A stretch of DNA of 64,000 nt from Acytostelium subglobosum LB1 (GCF_000787575.1 NW_012236528.1:993552-1057551), one strand, 5' to 3'; counted from the stretch's first letter, positions 33,914 to 46,012 are shown. Notes: a model not told the origin generated them from the sequence alone. Program-made: numbers and translations.

Positions 33914-35698
33914 TCATTGGTTACTACCACTACAATATAATGTATTGATATGCTTTGTGAGTTGGAGCTTGGATGCTTGAGAGTCATCTATTGAGCGCCA
34001 TGCAACGAATCCATCAGGTCGAATGAGTAGTGCGCCAGATGTGCCAACACCAAAGTCTTTTCTATAAACGATTGGTTTGGCAAGACTCTCCAAATGGTTG
34101 GTCGATATGATTTGTAGTGGAAGTTGTTCATTCTCTGCCAATAGTTCGCGTGCCACGATCTCCCATCGACTGTCTCCAACAACAAACAATGTGCTCTTTG
34201 TGTTGTCCAGAAGATCCAATGTTGACTTGGGTTCGCCTTCTTCTTCTTGATTGTCTTGTGTTGTGACAACGACGTTCCTATGAGGGAATCGCGTTCCAGG
34301 TCGACCGACCAGGTCCAAAGAGTTGACGTCGGGCAGCTCGGTAGCGTCTTGATCATGTGTGATTGACTTTGAATTGTATCCATAGCCCAAACAGATGTAT
34401 GGCAGCACTCTAAAGATGATTGTAATGTACATTCTGTAGCTAATGTCAAACAGACCCTTGGGGTCGTTCATACTCGCGGCCAGTGTGGACAGTTTGACGG
34501 CTAGTGGTCGTCGCTCAGCTTGATAAGTGTCCAACAGCGCATCGCCAGCTTCGCCTCGCAGCACAGCCGACAACTTCCAAACAATATTGTGAGAGTCTGC
34601 AATGCCAGAGTTGGCACCGAATCCGCCCCATGGTGGCATGACATGTGCAGAGTCACCGGCCAAAAAGACACGTCCGCGTCTGTATGTCTCTGCCACGCGC
34701 GCGACTGATTCCCATGGTAGTGCACCCTTCAACTCCACGTTCAATGAATCGATGCCAACTGCCGCTTTGATTAGGTTGATGCATCGGTGGCTGGAGTAGG
34801 ACGCTGAAGTCTCGCCAGGCTTCATGGCCACATGCAGCACCCAAAGGTCTTTGTTGTTGATCGAGGCGAATAGGCCGCGCACGTGTTGGTTCTCTACATG
34901 ACACAGACTAAACTCGCGGCCCTTGACATAGGGCGCGATGGCCGGTGCGCGGAAGTATAGGTTCATGTGCATTGATGATGCACACACAGAGTTGGTTCGT
35001 TCGATTCCAAGCATGCCGCGGATGGGACTGCGAGCGCCATCGCAGGCCAAAACGTATTGTGCGCGAATGTGACGTGTGGCGCCATCGACTGTGCTGACCA
35101 GGGTGGCAGTGACGCCTGCATCGTCCTGTTTGATGGCAGTGCACTCGGTCAAGAAGTGTTGTGTAAAGTGATCGCTTCGCTTGGTTGCCGTTGCCAGTAA
35201 TAGGGGCTCGACTATATCTTGTGTACATCGAACGAATGATGAAGGACTGCCACGCTTCATCAGAACAAAGAGTGGAGCAAAGCGACGCACCAGCGCGTAT
35301 GTGATCAAGCCCATTGTCGCAGAGAACCACAGACCGGGCAGAAGACGATACAGTGCATAGAACAATGTGACCAGGGTGACACCAATCGCGATGGCTCTGA
35401 GCTTGAGTGTGTGCGATGCCATCACTTGGACCAATGTCGTGCCCGAGTAGATGCCCTTGGATGGGGCCAGGTCCGATCCAGCTTCAAATATTGCATCCTC
35501 CAATCCAATACTACGCATAATCTCCATTGAACGACTATTGAAGCCACGTGCACGTGGATGTATACATGTTGAAGGATGTTTCTCGACCAACACACAATCT
35601 ATACCCTGTTGCTGAAGTAACAATGCAGAGGTCAATCCTACAATACCACCTCCAACTATCAACACCTGTGTCTCCTTCTCTTCAGTATCGACACTCAT
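33914..35698 (-). CDS. FAD-dependent aromatic-ring monooxygenase (PheA/TfdB type) with membrane insert
   Basis: Intronless, 594 residues from ATG 35698 (MSVDTEEKETQVLIVGGG); the frame is open to 35773 but upstream codons read as leader. The dinucleotide-binding GGGIVG is at 16-21, the DG motif is in LACDGARSPIRG, and the FAD motif is in VFLAGDSAHVMPPWGGFGAN. The C-terminus is the thioredoxin-like end of this family (LLIRPDGFVAWRS). Homologues hydroxylate phenols or polyketides with NAD(P)H and O2. Residues about 100-147 are an unusual insert with two hydrophobic segments (AIAIGVTLVTLFYALY; FSATMGLITYAL) placed between conserved parts of the FAD domain, which would tie the enzyme to a membrane. 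Fungal and bacterial relatives are common, so transfer is possible. Confidence 0.85.
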   Translation of the reverse strand: MSVDTEEKETQVLIVGGGIVGLTSALLLQQQGIDCVLVEKHPSTCIHPRARGFNSRSMEIMRSIGLEDAIFEAGSDLAPSKGIYSGTTLVQVMASHTLKLRAIAIGVTLVTLFYALYRLLPGLWFSATMGLITYALVRRFAPLFVLMKRGSPSSFVRCTQDIVEPLLLATATKRSDHFTQHFLTECTAIKQDDAGVTATLVSTVDGATRHIRAQYVLACDGARSPIRGMLGIERTNSVCASSMHMNLYFRAPAIAPYVKGREFSLCHVENQHVRGLFASINNKDLWVLHVAMKPGETSASYSSHRCINLIKAAVGIDSLNVELKGALPWESVARVAETYRRGRVFLAGDSAHVMPPWGGFGANSGIADSHNIVWKLSAVLRGEAGDALLDTYQAERRPLAVKLSTLAASMNDPKGLFDISYRMYITIIFRVLPYICLGYGYNSKSITHDQDATELPDVNSLDLVGRPGTRFPHRNVVVTTQDNQEEEGEPKSTLDLLDNTKSTLFVVGDSRWEIVARELLAENEQLPLQIISTNHLESLAKPIVYRKDFGVGTSGALLIRPDGFVAWRSIDDSQASKLQLTKHINTLYCSGSNQ

Positions 35699-36248
35699 CT
35701 TATTATTTGATTTGATAAGTATGTATATGTATATATGATTGAACGAATGAAGTGAATGAACGTGGTGGGCCACGTCTATTTATGTCTTTGTGGCTTCAAA
35801 GTTGGATTTCCGCTGAAGAGTCACGACTGGACCCACACACATTCGAGTCAGAGGCGGTCCACGTGGTGATTCCGTGATTGTTGTGACCCTCGCCTGCCTC
35901 GCCATCACTATCGACCAAGGGTCATTGATCAATAACAACAACACATAATCAATACATTGACTCATCATAATTGTGTCGTTTCACAAAGAGTGAATGACTG
36001 GACCATTAAGCCTTTGGCTATTTACGTGTCTTGTGCCGACAACACACAAGTTAGATAGATACTAGTACCTATTCTATTCTAGTCTTTCTGGAATCGATTC
36101 TTGTCATCCAACCTTATACCTTGCCCTGCATACCTGTCTGAATGTCTTGTCCGTACATCAAACTATCTATCTGTTGCTTACTTTTTGAAGAATGACAACG
36201 TAATCAATCAATTGATTACGTCGACATCATTGACACTGTGCAGTTAGT
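35699..36248. other. intergenic, no gene seen
   Basis: 5' side of the monooxygenase and 3' side of NTF2. No coding or RNA signal recognised. Confidence 0.5.
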
Positions 36249-36919
36249 TTATTCAAGGTTCAAACGCATGAACTCGTTGGATATCGAGAAGCTGCCACCA
36301 GTGCGGACCAAAAAGAAGACCTGTGTAAACTTGAGTGCCTTGTCTCCATCAATCTATTGTTCATTGTCAAAGTTGTAGATGTCATTGTGTTTGTGTGTGT
36401 CAGTCTACTACTGCCTGCCTGTCTTGTCTATCTGTCTGTTTGTCTGCATGTGCTCAATCAATCAATCAATCAATCAATCAATATACATACAGAGAGATTG
36501 CCAGTGGCAAGGATCAAGATTCCATCACCTGGAGTTGGTTGAGCATCAATGCTCGTCAGTTGACGTTGGACATTTGCTGGGTTGGACTATGTGTTTGAGT
36601 TGTGTTTGTTAGGTATGTTGTTCAATCCATCAATCAATCAATCAAACAAGTGTACTTACGTTGTGGATGGCCATGATTTGCTCTACTCCTTGGGCCTTCT
36701 TTGTCTCCCATGTCAATGTCGATGTTGGGGTCTATATATGTACGCAACACAGAGGTTAGTTCATCAGATACACAACTACTCATTCAAGGACAAGTGTTAC
36801 AACTACCAATCATCGATCAATCAAACACATACATAGAGGAAAGCCAACTGGTTTCTATCAGTTGAGAGCTTGTCATAGTAGTGGGCAAGGAATTGATGGC
36901 TAATATCTTGTGCGCTCAT
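36249..36919 (-). CDS. ntf2: nuclear transport factor 2 (NTF2)
   Basis: Assembled from four short exons, 36919-36833, 36731-36660, 36586-36491 and 36353-36249, all phase 0, giving 119 residues (usual length about 125). Order: MSAQDISHQFLAHYYDKLST; the NTF2 strand motif LTWE at 35-38; SIDAQPTPGDGILILATGNL; then VFFLVRTGGSFSISNEFMRL at the C-terminus, matching the end of NTF2 (NDMFRL-type). NTF2 is a homodimer that carries Ran-GDP into the nucleus through FG nucleoporins. No single exon is long enough to stand out as an ORF. AATAAA overlaps the stop codon. Intron 3 carries GATT repeats in the transcript. Confidence 0.92.
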
Positions 36920-37615
36920 TCTTTATCTCTAAATATATATATCAATCAAACTATCTATCTATCTATCTTGTACAAGTAAGTATGTAATAAGTATCAAGTA
37001 TCAAGTGAAAAGGAGCCAAACATTGGTGGGTCAACAGTCAAGATTGAACTTTTACTACATCATTCAACACACCACTTGGAACTTCATCATTGAGGTATCA
37101 TTTGAATGGACTTGTCTCAAAGAATAATTATGTCATTCATTAATAACAGACTACAATATTTCCAAAAGCCTTAATAATATTAATAACAATTTTAATAACT
37201 ATAATTATATATATTATCATTTGGTTCCATTTCTTTTTGATCAAAACTTGATAAATTAATCTATTAATTAACACCATCAACATGAATATAACTAATCAAC
37301 TTATAAAAATTTCAAACAGATAATTAAATATGTGTCTGCACTATATTGAGATAATGATGATTAGAGGTTGGTTAGAGTACCATCATTACCATCTCGGAGT
37401 CGGCAACAACACACAACACCTATTTTTTTTTTCGTTTGTCGTTCGTGTACTCTCATCATGACAACAGCAAAACTACACACACAGATGATTATGACCTGGG
37501 AAACCCGAATGCTTGTGCACCAAGTGATGCTTCATAGTTTAGATTCATACACTACTACTCATAACATTACACACACAGACAGACAATATTTATACACATC
37601 TAAATACAAAACACA
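36920..37615. other. divergent intergenic region between NTF2 and IDH
   Basis: AT-rich promoter-like DNA (37140-37330 especially) shared by two head-to-head genes. A 104-codon plus frame at 37368-37682 overlaps the IDH start and has no motif. Confidence 0.5.
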
Positions 37616-38982
37616 ATGTTCAAGTACTCTGCCTTGCAATCGGTTGCCAGAACCTCAATCAGATACTACTCTACAGCCGTAAGTATCTCTTATATTATAT
37701 ATCTCTATATCAAGATATATATACAGATCAATCAATCGATCAAACGACAGGGAATCAGTCAATCACAGGAATGGAGTGTCTCACACACATCATCACATCA
37801 TCACAACACATATATTATAGAACATCAAGGTCCAACATTGATCCCTGGTGATGGTATTGGACCAGAGATTTCAGACGCTGTCAAGACTATCTTTGCCGCT
37901 GCAAAGGCACCAATCGAGTGGGAGACAGTCAATGTCAACGCTCAGACTGGAGTGTCAACAGATGTGATCGAGTCGATCCGTCGCAACAAGGTCGGTCTGA
38001 AGGGCCCACTGGCCACACCCATCGGCACTGGCCATCAGTCGCTCAACCTGGCACTGCGCAAGACTTTCAACCTGTACGCCAACGTCCGTCCATGTCTATC
38101 GATCCCAGGCTTCAAGACCCGCTACGACGACGTCGACACCGTCGTCATCAGAGAGAACACCGAGGGTGAGTACTCGGGAATTGAGAACATGCCAGTCAAG
38201 GGCGTTGCCCAGAGCATCAAGGTCATCACACAGGAGGCTTCGGCTCGCGTCGCCAACTACGCCTTCCAATACGCCATTGCCCAGGGCAGAAGCAAGGTCA
38301 CATGCATCCACAAGGCCAACATCATGAAGCAGTCCGACGGTCTCTTTGTCAAGACCTGCAGAGAGGTCTCCACTCGTTACCCATCAATCAAATACGAAGA
38401 GATGACCGTTGATAACAACTGCATGCAGGTATGATCATAATGGATGTGATCGATGATCGATCATGGATTACATGGATCACAATGATTGACCTTCCCTCAC
38501 ACACAATATATAGTTGGTCCTCAACCCATCCAAGATGGACGTCATGGTCTTGCCAAACCTTTATGGTGACATTGTCAGTGATCTGTGCGCAGGTCTGATT
38601 GGAGGATTGGGTCTCACCCCATCTGGAAACATCGGCGAGAATGGCACTGCCATCTTTGAGGCCGTCCACGGTACCGCCCCAGATATTGCTGGTCAAGGAA
38701 AGGCCAACCCAACCGCCTTGCTCCTCTCTGGAATCATGATGCTTCGTCACCTTGGTCTCGCTGACCACGCCTCCAAGATTGAGAAGGCTGTACTAACAAC
38801 CATCAGTGAAGGNAAAGGTATGTTTGATCAATCATTCAATCAATCATGATCACATGATCACTAACTCAATCCAATCATGATCCATCATGATCCAATCAAT
38901 CATATAGCACATCACCAAGGATTTGGGTGGCAAGTCCGGCACTGCCGATTTCACCAATGCCGTCTGCTCCAAGTTGAACTAA
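37616..38982 (+). CDS. idhA: mitochondrial NAD-isocitrate dehydrogenase, catalytic alpha-type subunit
   Basis: Exons 37616-37682, 37821-38428, 38514-38817 and 38908-38982 give 350 residues. A mitochondrial presequence ([20 protein letters not shown]) precedes [15 protein letters not shown]. Substrate and NAD motifs are present: [24 protein letters not shown], and the signature [20 protein letters not shown]. It closely follows human IDH3A, the catalytic subunit that oxidises isocitrate to 2-oxoglutarate in the TCA cycle. N at 38813 is one base too many: without it exon 3 reads EGK and joins HITKDLGG, as in relatives. For exon 1 the donor GTATCT at 37683 fits the phase; GTAAGT at 37679 does not. 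Intron 1 is open in frame throughout. Confidence 0.93.
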
Positions 38983-39166
38983 AGTAGTCTAATGGCTGCG
39001 CTGTTGAGTGACGGATGATGGGCCACTCTCGCATCTCATCAAGCAATCATAACAACATGCAACACTACAACTACAAATTGTTTACAAGAGTGATATAAAC
39101 GTCTGATACCCTTTTTGAATCAATCAATCGATCGATCAATCACAGATATTATTATTATTATGATCA

Positions 39167-40075
39167 TCATGATTGGAATAATGTACTTCTTGGTACCTCG
39201 GTCAGGACAATACCGGCACGAAGTCCAAGTGCTACGTTGGTGTTTGGAAACAGTATCCATTCAACTGGATTGATGACTGAGCGAAGAACACGGAACACTC
39301 TGATCGGTGATCGTGCACTTCTACTGGCCATGGCTGGTGATGTACATCCACCGCTGACGAGGGATCGCATAACTTGATCGTATGATGTGAATTGATCCAA
39401 GTTGTTGTGCCCCAGTGGCAAGGCTTTGCCCAGCTCCAGTGTGCAGCTTGAAGCATTTGTGAGCTCGCCGGTGTAGTGAGTGAATGCGCCACCAGGCTCG
39501 GTATGTAAGACTAGTGCATCCAGACCTGAGGCGTCGAGCAGATCCAGCAGCTTGGGGTTGGGAGGGGTACCAGGTACATTGAAAGGCAGGACACCAAACT
39601 GAGGAAGAAGCGATTGACGGATGGCTGTGTGCATGTCAAGATGGATACACGTAGTGCTAGTGTTGATAAAGTCGCGGACCACTGACTCTAGGAGCTGGGC
39701 ACGGGCGGTCTCTTCACTAGGTTCAAACTTGGAATGGCGTCCGCCAAACATTCGGTTCATGTCTGCTTTGATGTATCTTTGGTCTGATCGCACGGCCATC
39801 GGGTTACCAATGATGGCCAACATCCTAACTGCGAGTGGTATTTGGCCATTCATGATATCGTTGACCAGACGATCGAGGAGTTCGATGGGTGCGGTCTCAT
39901 TTCCATGGATACCAGCGGACAACACGACAGATTGATCCTCATGACAGTGTTGTTTGGGCGTCACCTCGACTATTCCTTCATGGAGCCAGCGCCAGGACAC
40001 CAGCCCATTGGCATTCTGGCCCTCTCTGATTGCAGGTACTTCAGATGATAAAGTGCGTTGTAATAGATTAATCAT
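39167..40075 (-). CDS. astE: succinylglutamate desuccinylase (AstE), bacterial type
   Basis: Intronless, 302 residues (E. coli AstE is about 322). Zinc ligands and active-site residues are all present: GIHGNE (His57, Glu60), DMNRMFGG with Arg108, LDMHTAIR (His149) and CTLELGKA (Glu214). Long stretches follow gamma-proteobacterial AstE closely, from IREGQNANG to LGLRAGIVL. Compared with E. coli, the segment between about 250 and 270 is shortened by a few tens of residues. AstE performs the last step of the bacterial arginine succinyltransferase pathway, releasing succinate and glutamate. No other ast gene is in this window. No signal or mitochondrial targeting is obvious. The bacterial likeness and lack of introns suggest horizontal acquisition; G+C and codons now look like the neighbours. 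Confidence 0.88.
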   Translation of the reverse strand: MINLLQRTLSSEVPAIREGQNANGLVSWRWLHEGIVEVTPKQHCHEDQSVVLSAGIHGNETAPIELLDRLVNDIMNGQIPLAVRMLAIIGNPMAVRSDQRYIKADMNRMFGGRHSKFEPSEETARAQLLESVVRDFINTSTTCIHLDMHTAIRQSLLPQFGVLPFNVPGTPPNPKLLDLLDASGLDALVLHTEPGGAFTHYTGELTNASSCTLELGKALPLGHNNLDQFTSYDQVMRSLVSGGCTSPAMASRSARSPIRVFRVLRSVINPVEWILFPNTNVALGLRAGIVLTEVPRSTLFQS

Positions 40076-41478
40076 CGATCATTCATTAATGATTGATTGA
40101 CATCAGTCAGGTACACCAAAAAGGAGACTCGATCAAGTGGACCCAATCTTTTCACATCTTTGAAACAATGACCCACACACACACGCTCATCATCTTTAAA
40201 TCTTTATAACTCACCAACTTCTACATATATATATAACTTATACTTATACTTATACTTATATTATTGCGTAGGAGTCCATCCACTGTGCCTACCTACCACC
40301 CCATTGACATCTTGGTATGTACCATCACTACAACAATACTTGTGGAACACAACTTCGACGAGTGAGTGGAGATGGAAACTTTGTCGATCATTCGTTTGTT
40401 GTGTCTAGTTCCTCTTGACGTCGTTCCACACATGATCATGGCTGTCTGGCCATCAACCACAACCCACCCACGCACATACCATGGATGGAACACATTGCAT
40501 TGCTATCACAAGTATTGTATGAATGAATGGTCGAGTCTTGTCCATCATCCAACTTCAATCAACCATTCATTCATTCAATCAATCATGTTTCCTGGAGTGT
40601 TTATTGTTGTCTTCTGGCACATGGCATCCCAAAGAGGTGTCGGCTGCATCACCGTGGAAGGAAGTGTCTAGTCGACAACACATCATGTCATGTCATACAT
40701 AGTGTCTTTCCCCGAACGATCACTTGACACACGAGAGATGGACGTGAGTCAAGTCAGCTGAATGTGCGCGAGCCTTGGAACTTCTTGTTGAATTTTTTGA
40801 TTTTTCACACACCATACTCCCCAAAAAACACGCCTAAAACAGACACACACCCACAGAGTCACACCCACCAGCCAAACACGCATCAAACCAAACAAACTTG
40901 AACGTGATGGACGGAAACGCATATAAGGGGGTCTGACCTGCCCCGTTCGTAGCAATTGTTTGAAGGTCATCCTGTTTATGTAGAACAGAGATAGATATAT
41001 ATATACATACATAACTCTCTGGATCTCTGTATCTCTCTATATCTTTGGTAATTGTTTATCCATACCATTTTTGGATTCCATTCATTCATTCATTCATCCA
41101 CCACACTCACACTCACCAACATTCACCAATGCGCATCTGCAACGACGAATATGGAAATGTTTGTGTCTGGTGATCATGTGCCGTAACATACTTCCACTAC
41201 AACTTCCATTGCAACTTCCACAACTTCCACCTGTTGCCAACCTGTTGCCAACCAACTTCCACCATACTTCCACACGTGTCATCTCACGACTTGTTCCATG
41301 ACTCTTAACAAATTATAATTTGTTACAACACCCAACTAACATTAATCATTCATCCATCCATCCATCCAAAGAGTTAGTTGCCTTGGTACCTTGGATACAC
41401 GGACACGACTCAATCAAAGAAAGAAAAGAAGAAGTAGAGGAAGTAGAAGTATAAGAAGAAGAAGAAGATATATTCGAG
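40076..41478. other. 1.4-kb divergent intergenic region
   Basis: Lies between AstE and the histone deacetylase. Open frames at 40293-40493 (minus) and 40366-40671 (plus) overlap in opposite strands and carry no motif. A minus stretch at about 40590-40670 and a plus stretch at about 40272-40360 have coding-like codons, but I could not join them into a gene. TATAAG at 40920 could be a promoter element. Repeats of TTCCAC lie around 41190-41280. Confidence 0.45.
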
Positions 41479-44400
41479 ATGGACACACGCTCACGTTCAG
41501 TTCGCCTTAATAATAAGAAGAAGGCTGGCGTGACAGAGTCACCCTCGCCACCAGCTGCTGCCTCAACAACAACATCCACACATACTTCTCCAAATGCCAC
41601 CAATTTCGTGGCAACTGCTGCAACTCCATCAGTAGACAACACCGTTGATGTTGAGATGGACACCGACAACACACATGCCAACGCTACAACTACTACGACC
41701 GCGACCACAAATACTACCAATACAAACAAGAGGAATCGCAGGGGTGTGAAGTTGTCAGAGCAGCAACAGCCATCAGAGAGCGATGGAGATACAGGAGCGA
41801 TTGGTTCACAACAATCTGAGGAGGACAACAATGTCAGCGGAGACTCGACGATCGAGCCAGACACCGCCTCGGCTACGACCACCGGCGACCAACAGTTAGA
41901 CGAGCAGCTCAGTCCAAGACAGGCGGCAGCGGATGCCAAACGTGGAGGAAGAGCAGGAGTAAGTACAAGTACAAGGTACCAGATATGCACGCGCAGTCCA
42001 CGAGACTAACACACGCATCCACACTACAGAGACGTGGAAGACAGAAGCCTCCTCCACCTCCACAGCAGAAGAAGAAGGATAACAATACAGAGACAACTGA
42101 ACAGGTGGAGCAGACAAAGGAGGATAATACCGAGCAGAATGCAGAGGCATCAGAGTCGATGGAGACAGTAGAACAAATAGGTGCCGAGGAGAGAAAGGAG
42201 CAGGAGCAGGATCAAGTTCCACATGATTTGGAGTCGCCACAACTCAAGAGACAGCCTAAGAAGCCAAGAAAGTATATGGACGAGGATGGTGATATAGGCG
42301 AGCCCAGACATCCAAAGATGGCCAGTCGAAAGAAGGCTGCCCAAGAGGCTCAAGCACAACAGGCTGCGCAACAACAACAGCAACAAGAGGAAGAAGGGGA
42401 TCAGACACCCGCCACCACATCCACTACAACGACAACGACGACGACTACGACGTCGACAGCACCAGCAACAACAGCAGCGGCAGAGTCCACAACCACGACC
42501 ACGGAACAACCAATAATTGGAGGAAATGAGGATGAAGAGATGACTGAGCAGTCCGAGGATAAAGAGAACAAGTTGTTCAAGAAGAGTCTGTCATACAGCC
42601 TGGAGGTCAGGCCATGTTGGTACGCCGGTTGCACCAAGGCCGATCGCTCCCTCAAGCTCCTGCGTCCACTACTCTTCCCAACATGCAAGACCCATGCCAT
42701 CCGGTCCGAGAGCAAGCTATACGAAGCACTTGGTAAAGGAGTAAGTTCAATCCATCCATCCCCATCGATCCATACATGTCGAGCTAACAACCATCTAACT
42801 CTCTTTCTCACACCCTTTAGTTCTTCATCGAGGAGAAGGGCAACAAGGACACTGTATGTGGCATCTGTGGTGAGGCCAAGTCATTGAATCATTGCGCCAA
42901 TGAAGATTGTGCCTTTGGCTTCTGTGATAGCTGCACAGAACTGTTGGTTCAGAAGTATGGCAACAAGCCAGGACAGCCAAAGTGGGTGTGCTGGGTATGC
43001 CTGTCGTCCAAGAACCGTGGCAAGCTTCGTGAGCGCACGAGATGGGTCCAAGAGATGATCGCCCAGCCAATGGAGTCGCTGCCGCCACGCAAGACGCGCG
43101 GACCCAAGGCCAGCCATTCGGCCATGGCACCCACACAGACCGTCTCTCAGATGCTGCAACAACAGCAGTTACAGTTGCAAGGCACACAGGCCCCGATGGT
43201 CGAGGACCCCGCTATGTACGGCCCGGGCAAGAGAAAGAAGAAACAGACTGGCGGCGACTCGGAACAGATGGTGCTGCGCAGTGGACGCAAGCGTGGACAG
43301 GCTGGCGACTCGGCCACATCGGGCGGCGACTCAGACTCACAGGACGCTTTCCAGTACCACTCGATCCTGTCACCTGAGCGCGACCCAGAGACCTCTGTGG
43401 ACTTCTTCATCGACCAGAGCTTCAGCTCGATCAAGTTCTTCAACTCACTGATCACCAACCCAAGCGCAGAGACAGCCGAGCAGTTCAATGGCCTCGTGGC
43501 GACGATCAGCCGTCTGCGCACTATCCGTTGGTCGAACGACTACTCCATGGTGTGGCGTGAGATCGAGGAGCTGGGCCTGATGTTCAAGCGCAACCTGGCC
43601 TCTGCTCAGACTCTCCTACAGATGCAGCAGGAGCTCAAGCGCATGGACGACAATGCCATCGTTGCGCCCTCCAACGACGACACACGCAACGTTCCAATAC
43701 AGCGCGCCATCGAGCAGGTCTTTGAGCACCATCAAATGTCGACAATGATCGAGAAGCTCTGCACGGCCGCACGCAACGTGCTGGTCATCGCCATCGACAC
43801 GGCGCACAAGACCATTGAGGAGATACACCACAACTTTGAGGTGGACGTCGAGCGCGACAAGCACAACGAGGTGATCGTGTCGCACGAGCTGAACGCGATG
43901 GATGACAAGCTCAAGAAGACAGCCGGCGAGCTGCAGCAACTCAAGCAGCAAGAGGACCAGCTGGTCGAGGAGATCTCCAAGGTGCGCAGCGCGCTCTCCA
44001 ACTTTGACGCGGTGCGCGACTCCATCACCAAGCGCAGCAACGACCTGCGTATCGAGGCGCTGCTCTCCAAGAACACAGTGGCCGAGCGCACGATGGACAT
44101 CAACAGTCGACAGAGCTCAATCGAGAGCGAGATTGGCGCATTCAACGCCATGATCTCGTTGATCGAGGGCGTCTACTGGGGCCACGAGTACTTCTACTCG
44201 ACAGAGATTGGCGAGTGCGAGAAGAGGATCAGCGACAAACTGCTTGAAGTCAATCAGCGCATCGACCTCCACAACAACGATATCCCACTGGCCTTTGCCT
44301 TGGACGCCCCCGCATCTCTGTTACATGGTGGCGAGATTGAGAACAACAACAACAACAACAACACTGTCTCGACTACAACAACAACAACGACGACAACTCT

Positions 44401-46012
44401 GGACAAACCACCACAACCAGCAACAGCATCATATAAGACACTGTTCATATATCATACTTCGTGCATGGAGCACATTGTTCCGGGCTTCCATCTTGAGAAG
44501 CCGGACCGCATTCGAGTTGCCATCGACACGATCACCGACTTTAAGAACAGGTATCCAGAGGTGGTCGAGATCTACAGCACACCACCCGAGGTCGACATGC
44601 GTTATGTGATGGCCGTGCACGACGCACACTACATCAAGAAGCTCGAGACCCAGCTGCCGTCCGAGAACTCCACCTACGAGACACATCTCGAGTCGGACCA
44701 GACGGGCGCGATGATCGCCGTCTCTCAGAAGCAGGACGACGAAGGAGAGATCTACGACACTTTCCTCAGTCACCGCTCAATGAAGGCCGCCCTCCGCGCA
44801 TCGGGTGCCGTGTGCGCTGCAGTCGACGCCGTCACCAAGCTCGGCTACCACCACACATTCTGCGCAATCCGTCCTCCCGGCCATCATGCCGGCCGCTTTG
44901 GCCGCACAAGCGACGCTCCCTCCCAAGGCTACTGCCTGATCAACAACGTGGCCATTGGCGCCAAGTATGCCTCACTGACGTCGGGCTACTCCCGTATTGC
45001 CGTCGTCGACTTTGACGTGCATCACGGCAACGGCACACAAGAGATTCTGAGCGGTGACGACAACTTCCTATTCATATCGATCCACGTGTGCGACGAGAAG
45101 CGCTACTTCTACCCGGGTACGGGCAGAGATGTTGGTGACCTCCGCGACGACGGCACCTACGATGGCAACGTGCTCAACGTTGGCCTCAAGATCAACAGTG
45201 GCTCAGCGACATTCCTGCAGGCATTCACCAAGAAGATCATCCCGCGTCTCGAGGCCTACAGGCCACAGCTGATCTTTATCAGTGCTGGATTTGACGGCCA
45301 CAAGGACGACCCAACCAACGGACTGAAGCTTGGCGAGGAGGACTACTACACAGTGACCAACATGATCAAGGCTGTGGCGGCCAAGCACTCACGTGGACGT
45401 GTCATCTCGGTGCTCGAGGGAGGCTATGGTATTGAGAAGGGTAATTCCCTGCAGAGATGTCTGAACTCACATCTTCGCGCCTTGGTCGAGGATCCAAGCA
45501 GCAGCGAGCCGATCTACACACAGGCAGGCGATCTGGTTGTTGGTAGCAAGATGTCCAAGACCTCCAATGGCAAGGAACTGGGCAAGCAGGGCATGGATAC
45601 TCCAGACAGTGGTGCACTCTCTCCAAGGGATGATATTGCTTTGGACTTGGATACATTTGTTGCTCAACAAAAGGAGCAGGATCAGGATCAAGATGATCAA
45701 GACATTGACAGTGCCACTCCAACAGCAGCAGCAGAACCAACAACAACAATATCAACATCATCTACTTCATCATCATCAAACAATGATCAACAACCAGGAC
45801 AGGATACAAACAACAACAATGATCCACTGGAAACAACATCAAAACCATCAACGACAACAACAAGTACAACGACAACTGTAAATATAGTAAATCATAAAGA
45901 AGATGATGAAGATGCCACCGATGCAACAACGAAGACAGCAATGCAAGGCACTCAAGACCAGACCATCACCAAGACCACAGTCAATGACGAAGTCACTGAC
46001 AATGGAATGTAA
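41479..46012 (+). CDS. class II histone deacetylase with N-terminal zinc-finger region
   Basis: Exons 41479-41958, 42030-42740 and 42821-46012, all phase 0, give 1460 residues. The first 340 residues are disordered. A Cys-rich zinc-binding region spans the second intron (CWYAGCTKADRS; VCGICGEAKSLNHCANEDC; FCDSC; WVCWVC), PHD-like in spacing. A coiled-coil section follows (about 680-830). The deacetylase domain lies at about 932-1285: AVHDAHYIKKL, RPPGHHAGRF, DFDVHHGNGTQ, SAGFDGHKDDP and LEGGYG. Zinc ligands Asp/His/Asp and the catalytic Tyr in LEGGY are kept, so activity is expected. The domain is of the Hda1/HDAC6 class. It would remove acetyl groups from histones or other proteins. The tail is Gln/Thr/Ser-rich. 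It corresponds to one of the dictyostelid type-2 deacetylases (hdaC/hdaD group); which one is unclear. Confidence 0.93.

Noticed and set aside
37368-37682. 104-codon plus frame overlapping the IDH start
   Set aside because: It has no motif, overlaps the presequence exon in another frame, and covers promoter-like DNA.
40272-40680. Possible small gene between AstE and the deacetylase
   Set aside because: Short coding-like stretches lie on opposite strands and cannot be joined into one frame.
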